From: UBA6901 sp964355495
GTDB taxonomy: Bacteria; Pseudomonadota; Gammaproteobacteria; Acidiferrobacterales; UBA6901
Reading direction: 5' to 3'
Assembly (NCBI GenBank): GCA_964355495.1
Contig: CAYHES010000102.1
Span: forward strand, 1-9,263
Length of the DNA: 9,263 nucleotides
Below the pieces are notes generated by a model that was not told the origin of the DNA, searched no databases, and worked only from the letters and a program-made list of their open reading frames with translations. The position numbers and the translations under genes were made by a program. Shown one piece after another: positions 6,488 through 9,263 of this stretch (position 1 is the first letter of the stretch; each line of letters begins with the position of its first letter).

Positions 6488-7219
6488 TTAAACCCCCTTC
6501 TGCTGAGATTTTTCTTGCGCGAGTTTCCTGGTCTCGCCGTCATACCAGGCCTGGAACTCCTGCGGCGGCATGACGATGATCTTGCCGTACATCTTGGAGT
6601 GCATCATCCCGCAGTACTCGGCGCAGGTGGCCACGTGTTCGCCCGGCTTCTTCGGGTAGAACATGAGATAGGTCACGCGCCCCGGCATGGAATCTTCCTT
6701 CACCCGGAAGTCCGGGATGAAATGCGAGTGCACCACGTCCTTGCTGGTCATGCGCAGCACCACCGGCTTGCCCGCCGGCACGCGCAGTTCGTTGACCGCC
6801 TGCGTGCCGTTCGGGTAGGTGTAGGTCCAGCTCCACATCGCGGACTCCATCTTCACCTCGAAACGGTCCTCGGGAACGTTGCGGTAGTCGTTGAGCAGGT
6901 TCCACGCCTTGGCCGCGAGATAGAAGTCATCGGCCATGAAGGCAAACGCCGGGATCACCGCCCAGCCGACGGCGGCCAGCGCGGTGAGCTTTACCGGCCG
7001 CCCCTGCTCGTCCGGATGCTTGCGCCGGTAGCGGATCAGGAAATACAGCGCCACCAGGCTGAACACAATGCCGATGACCGTGATGTCCACGAGCATCTCG
7101 TGCCACAGGCGATCGAAGTGCGCGGCGGGATCGGGAATGGCCGCGCCGGCTCCCTCCTCGGCCTGCGCAGCGGAGGACAACGCCGCCAGCAGCCCGGTTA
7201 ATGACACTCGCTTAAGCAT
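6488..7219 (-). CDS. coxB: CuA-containing subunit II of the heme-copper enzyme (CoxB-like)
   Basis: Electron-entry subunit carrying the dinuclear CuA centre on the periplasmic side. The 243 residues show a signal peptide ending near 'AAQA' (17-20), two helices (about 45-64 and 78-97) and a cupredoxin domain. CuA ligands are intact: H164 ('DVVHSHFIPDF') and C199, E201, C203, H207, M210 in 'CAEYCGMMHSKM'. The aromatic electron-entry patch is 'MWSWTYTY' (128-135). There is no C-terminal cytochrome c domain, so it is not caa3-like despite the A2-type subunit I. The helix II Glu that opens the K pathway (bovine E62, three residues before the conserved Trp) is A83 here, matching the loss in subunit I. 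The ATG overlaps the sco end by 8 nt and has AGGAG 8 nt upstream. Confidence 0.95.
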   Translation of the reverse strand: MLKRVSLTGLLAALSSAAQAEEGAGAAIPDPAAHFDRLWHEMLVDITVIGIVFSLVALYFLIRYRRKHPDEQGRPVKLTALAAVGWAVIPAFAFMADDFYLAAKAWNLLNDYRNVPEDRFEVKMESAMWSWTYTYPNGTQAVNELRVPAGKPVVLRMTSKDVVHSHFIPDFRVKEDSMPGRVTYLMFYPKKPGEHVATCAEYCGMMHSKMYGKIIVMPPQEFQAWYDGETRKLAQEKSQQKGV

Positions 7220-8045
7220 TGAGCAATCTCCTCGGCTTTCTGTTTCTGTAGACGGTAAAGGAAAACACCACCAGCATCACCCCAAACGCGAACGCACCCA
7301 TGGCGATGAACAGCGGATAGTTCAGGACGTAGCGACCTTCGCTGAAGTTGTAGCTGAAGCAGATGCCGGTCAAAAAATCGATGGCCTGCGAAGGCTTGGC
7401 GATACGGCCGCCGTTGGCCTCGATGAGCGCCAGCTCCACGTCCCGGGGGCTCGCGGACAAACCATAGAGGTAGCGCGCCACGCGCCCATCCGGCGTGACG
7501 AAAATGAGCACGTTCGGATGCACGAACACCTTGTCGCGCACCGACCAGAAATATTTGTACCCCACGCTTTGCGTGAACGCGGCGAGATCCTCCGCCTGTT
7601 TCACGACGGCATAGCGCCAGCCCACACGGGTCTCTGCCGGCAGTTCCAGATGATGCACGAAATGCTGTAACTGTTCGGGGCCGTCGTTCCGGTCGAAAGA
7701 GACGGTCAACACGCGATAATCCTCACCCGGATGAAATCGCTGCGCGGCCAGAATGGTCTTGGCCAGATTGCGGTTGAGCGCGGGACAGGCGCCGTCGCAC
7801 TGATAATACGAAAAGACAAGGATCAGGGGCTTGTCCAGCACGCTGCCGAGCATGAACTCCGCGCCATCCTCTCCACGCAGGACGATATTCCCGTCGAGAC
7901 GCCGGCCGAGATGTTCGGCCTCGTCGATCGTAAGCGCCGCCGGATCGATGGCGGTCGGCGGAATACGCCCGTACTCGGCCGCGGCGCCTTGAACCAGCAT
8001 CAGCGCCAGCAACCCACCGGCTACAGTATTTTTCGCCACTCGCAT
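7212..8045 (-). CDS. SCO1/SenC-family copper chaperone with C-terminal membrane anchor
   Basis: Thioredoxin-fold protein of the SCO/SenC/PrrC family, which delivers copper to, or reduces, the CuA site of subunit II. Of 277 residues, 1-23 look like a signal peptide ('LVQGAAAEY' at the end). The copper site is C83-D-G-A-C87 in 'YYQCDGACPALN' with H176 in 'FVHPNVL'; both are needed for SCO function. A hydrophobic helix near 242-265 followed by Arg/Lys forms a C-terminal anchor, unlike the common SCO form held by an N-terminal helix. The start is 4 nt after coxC. The ATG is only about 2 nt from AAGGA, whereas a GTG two codons on (8039) has 7-nt spacing, so either may be used. The stop overlaps coxB by 8 nt, which suggests the chaperone is dedicated to this CuA subunit. 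Confidence 0.93.
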   Translation of the reverse strand: MRVAKNTVAGGLLALMLVQGAAAEYGRIPPTAIDPAALTIDEAEHLGRRLDGNIVLRGEDGAEFMLGSVLDKPLILVFSYYQCDGACPALNRNLAKTILAAQRFHPGEDYRVLTVSFDRNDGPEQLQHFVHHLELPAETRVGWRYAVVKQAEDLAAFTQSVGYKYFWSVRDKVFVHPNVLIFVTPDGRVARYLYGLSASPRDVELALIEANGGRIAKPSQAIDFLTGICFSYNFSEGRYVLNYPLFIAMGAFAFGVMLVVFSFTVYRNRKPRRLLNA

Positions 8046-8049
8046 TTCC

Positions 8050-8865
8050 TTACCAGAAGTACACCTGCGATACGACGAACAGCCAGATGATGTCCACGAA
8101 GTGCCAGTAGAGCGATCCGGTCGTGATGAAATTGCCGTAAGTTTTGCCCACCAGCGCGGGCAACAGCATGGCCGTGAAGATGGCAAGACCCACGAAGACG
8201 TGGCCGGCGTGGAAGCCGGTAATGGAGAAGAACATCGTGCCGAAGATGTTGGTCGCCGGAATGAAGCCGTGGTGAATGAGTTCGCGCCACTCGAAGGCGC
8301 TCAGGCCGAGGAAACCGAGACCCAGCAGCATGGTGAGGCCGAGCCAGCGCACGAACCCGTTGTGGTCGCCCCGCTCGTGTTTGACCTCGGCGACGTGGAT
8401 CGTGAAGCTCGAAGAGATCAGGATCACGGTCATGATGAGTGGGATGGCCATGGGCAGGATCGGCGTGCCGGACGGTGGCCAGGACGACGCCCCCAGCCGC
8501 ACCACCCAATAGGTGGCAAAGAAAGACAGGAAGATCAGCGCCTCGGCCAGGATGAACCAGCCCATGGCCGGCGCGCCCAGGGCCTCGCCATGGTGTCCCA
8601 ATGCTTCGCGCACCCAGCCAACGATGCCGGCGACGATGAGCGGCACGCCCATTCCCAAACTCAGCACCGCGGCGAGCGGCATGTGGTAAACGAAGTGGAA
8701 AGCAAACGCGAGAGGCAACAGCAGAATTCCCAGGCCGATCACCAACGGCCAGACGCTGGTTTCCCAGTGCGCGGGGTGCGGCGCCGGCGGTGTCGAGACA
8801 CGCGATTCGATGGCGGAATGCCGTTCGCGCAGGCGTGCATCGACCGTCGGATTTATGTGGGACAT
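8050..8865 (-). CDS. coxC: Cytochrome c oxidase subunit III-like protein (CoxC)
   Basis: Non-catalytic subunit III of the A-family complex, 271 residues with about seven helices after a soluble N-terminal 35 residues. Family marks are 'GWFILAEALIFLSFFATYW' (about 102-120, with the conserved helix III Glu at 108), 'SFTIHVAEV' (153-161), 'SITGFHAGHVFVGL' (214-227) and 'YWHFVDIIWLF' (253-263), ending in Phe-Trp. The ATG at 8865 has AGGAG 7 nt upstream; a GTG one codon earlier is possible but closer to it. It is the first gene of the operon; standard clusters place subunit III last. No heme A/O synthase or CtaG gene is present in the window. Confidence 0.95.
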   Translation of the reverse strand: MSHINPTVDARLRERHSAIESRVSTPPAPHPAHWETSVWPLVIGLGILLLPLAFAFHFVYHMPLAAVLSLGMGVPLIVAGIVGWVREALGHHGEALGAPAMGWFILAEALIFLSFFATYWVVRLGASSWPPSGTPILPMAIPLIMTVILISSSFTIHVAEVKHERGDHNGFVRWLGLTMLLGLGFLGLSAFEWRELIHHGFIPATNIFGTMFFSITGFHAGHVFVGLAIFTAMLLPALVGKTYGNFITTGSLYWHFVDIIWLFVVSQVYFW

Positions 8866-8961
8866 CACGAATCTCCTCGCAGCATTATCGTTATATTAAG
8901 GGCGCCAACCCGAGTCGCCGGGCAAACGCAATGTCGATTATTAATTTTCCGGAGAGTCTAT

Positions 8962-8975
8962 ATGATCTATATCCA
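8962..8975 (-). promoter_or_regulatory. FNR/CRP-like operator half of a tandem pair, proximal to coxC
   Basis: On the minus strand this reads TGGATATAGATCAT, 8 of 10 to TTGAT-N4-ATCAA. It shares GATATAGATCA with the distal site, in inverted orientation. A -10-like AATAAT (8942 to 8937, 5 of 6) would start transcription near 8930 and put the site centre at about -38.5, close to but not exactly the class II position. No good -35 is seen, as expected for an activated promoter. Confidence 0.4.
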
Positions 8976-8992
8976 GTAATGGTCTGAAAAAT

Positions 8993-9008
8993 CCTGATAT
9001 AGATCAGG
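8993..9008. promoter_or_regulatory. Distal dyad CCTGAT-ATAG-ATCAGG upstream of the cox operon
   Basis: Perfect 6-bp inverted arms around ATAG. The inner CTGAT-N4-ATCAG matches the FNR-family consensus at 8 of 10 positions, keeping the TGAT/ATCA core. Its centre (9000.5) is 32 bp, about three helical turns, from the proximal site centre (8968.5), so both would lie on the same DNA face. The regulator cannot be named; FNR, NNR/Dnr or a CRP relative fits the geometry. Confidence 0.45.
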
Positions 9009-9020
9009 TAAAATGCAAAT

Positions 9021-9051
9021 TAACCCCGACTCTTATCAAAAAGGGGTGTTA
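9021..9051. terminator. Hairpin upstream of the cox operon, possible terminator on the minus strand
   Basis: ACCCC (9023-9027) pairs with GGGGT (9043-9047), extended by TA/TTA with one bulged G. On the minus strand the stem is followed by ATTTGCATTTT, so it could end a transcript entering from beyond 9060. The same GGGGT can instead pair with ACCCC at 9057-9061, so alternative structures exist. The evidence is weak. Confidence 0.25.
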
Positions 9052-9155
9052 AATCGACCCCCGGCGAAGCCGTAAGTCTCTCATTGAATTATTCTCGAAC
9101 CTGACAGGAACGACAGAAGCGGCAACGGGAAGAAAGCGAAATAGACAGAAGTTCC

Positions 9156-9196
9156 GGGGGGGGGGGGGTAGGGGCCACCGTTACCGGGGCCCCCCC
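9156..9196. repeat. G13 homopolymer and C7 run near the window end
   Basis: Thirteen consecutive G (9156-9168) are followed by GGGGCC copies (9171-9176 and 9186-9191) and seven C (9190-9196). The G and C runs could fold on each other. Such a run beside a contig end is often a sequencing or assembly artefact, so bases beyond about 9155 should be treated as unreliable. Confidence 0.7.
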
Positions 9197-9263
9197 ATAG
9201 ATGGGCGGCGGCGGCTGGTGGGTAATTTGACGGTGGTGCGGGGAACCGGTGGAAAGCCCTGGC

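Larger units (their letters stand above)
8866..9263. other. Non-coding upstream region of the cox operon
   Basis: This 398-base stretch holds no convincing gene. From the coxC side it contains the coxC ribosome site (AGGAG near 8872-8876), an AT-rich promoter-like zone (8890-8945), two FNR-like dyads (8962-9008), overlapping short hairpins (9021-9072) including CGGC-GAA-GCCG (9062-9072), and a G/C-homopolymer end. A minus-strand frame open from 9263 to a TGA at 9083-9081 (60 residues, proline-rich) could be the tail of an upstream gene but has no recognisable sequence and crosses the suspect G-run. No tRNA or recognised riboswitch was seen. Confidence 0.6.

Noticed and set aside
4826..7201. 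A 791-codon open frame on the plus strand opposite coxA and coxB
   Set aside because: It mirrors two certain genes, is very rich in His, Arg, Glu and Asp without any domain, and arises from the GC-rich third codon positions of the real genes.
8043..8186. Upstream extension of the SCO frame to an ATG at 8186
   Set aside because: It would lie inside coxC, has a Cys/Ser/Arg-rich nonsense composition and would bury the signal peptide; the start next to the coxC stop fits better.
9028..9041. Third FNR-like site (ATCAA half-site near 9036-9040)
   Set aside because: Only one half-site matches; the partner half has 2 of 5 bases.
9081..9263. Minus-strand open frame entering from the window edge (60 residues)
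   Set aside because: Proline/Gly-rich with no recognisable domain, and it passes through the suspect G13 run, so it cannot be trusted as a gene tail.

Overview
The window carries two adjacent terminal-oxidase operons and a small membrane-protein gene. Everything is encoded on the minus strand, so transcription runs from high to low coordinates. Gene content, the ccoNOQPG order and the protein sequences point to a proteobacterium, most likely gamma- or betaproteobacterial with a respiratory, possibly lithotrophic lifestyle; this placement is an inference. ccoG is cut at base 1. The other end stops in a G/C homopolymer-rich stretch that looks like low-quality contig-end sequence.

Right part (8865 to 4883): a compact operon coxC (subunit III), sco (SCO1/SenC copper chaperone), coxB (CuA subunit II), coxA (subunit I). 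Junctions are 4 nt, an 8-nt overlap and 3 nt. The enzyme is an A-family heme-copper oxidoreductase with all metal ligands present. Its subunit I has the YSHP motif of the A2 type and lacks the K-pathway residues (bovine S255, T316 and K319 become F, V and M). The K-pathway entry Glu of subunit II is Ala. Two glutamates (E256, E286) sit on helices VI and VII next to the catalytic pocket. This is the most interesting feature here: the complex is either an oxidase with a rebuilt proton pathway or an A-derived NO reductase-like enzyme. The about 400-base region upstream (8866-9263) has two related dyads 32 bp apart that look like FNR/CRP-family operators.

Middle (4713 to 4108): a 201-residue, five-helix Yip1-family membrane protein lies between the two operons. 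A nested inverted repeat at the coxA 3' end (4822-4890) separates it from the cox genes.

Left part (3881 to 1): ccoN, ccoO, ccoQ, ccoP and the start of ccoG, encoding a cbb3-type high-affinity cytochrome c oxidase with all expected heme and copper ligands. The genes are tightly packed (19-nt and 3-nt gaps, an 8-nt overlap, a GTGA overlap). Upstream of ccoN are a sigma70-like promoter and a separate candidate FNR-type site with an exactly spaced -10 element.

Together the locus pairs a microaerobic cbb3 oxidase with a divergent CuA-type A-family enzyme that has its own copper chaperone. Both may be under oxygen- or NO-responsive control.
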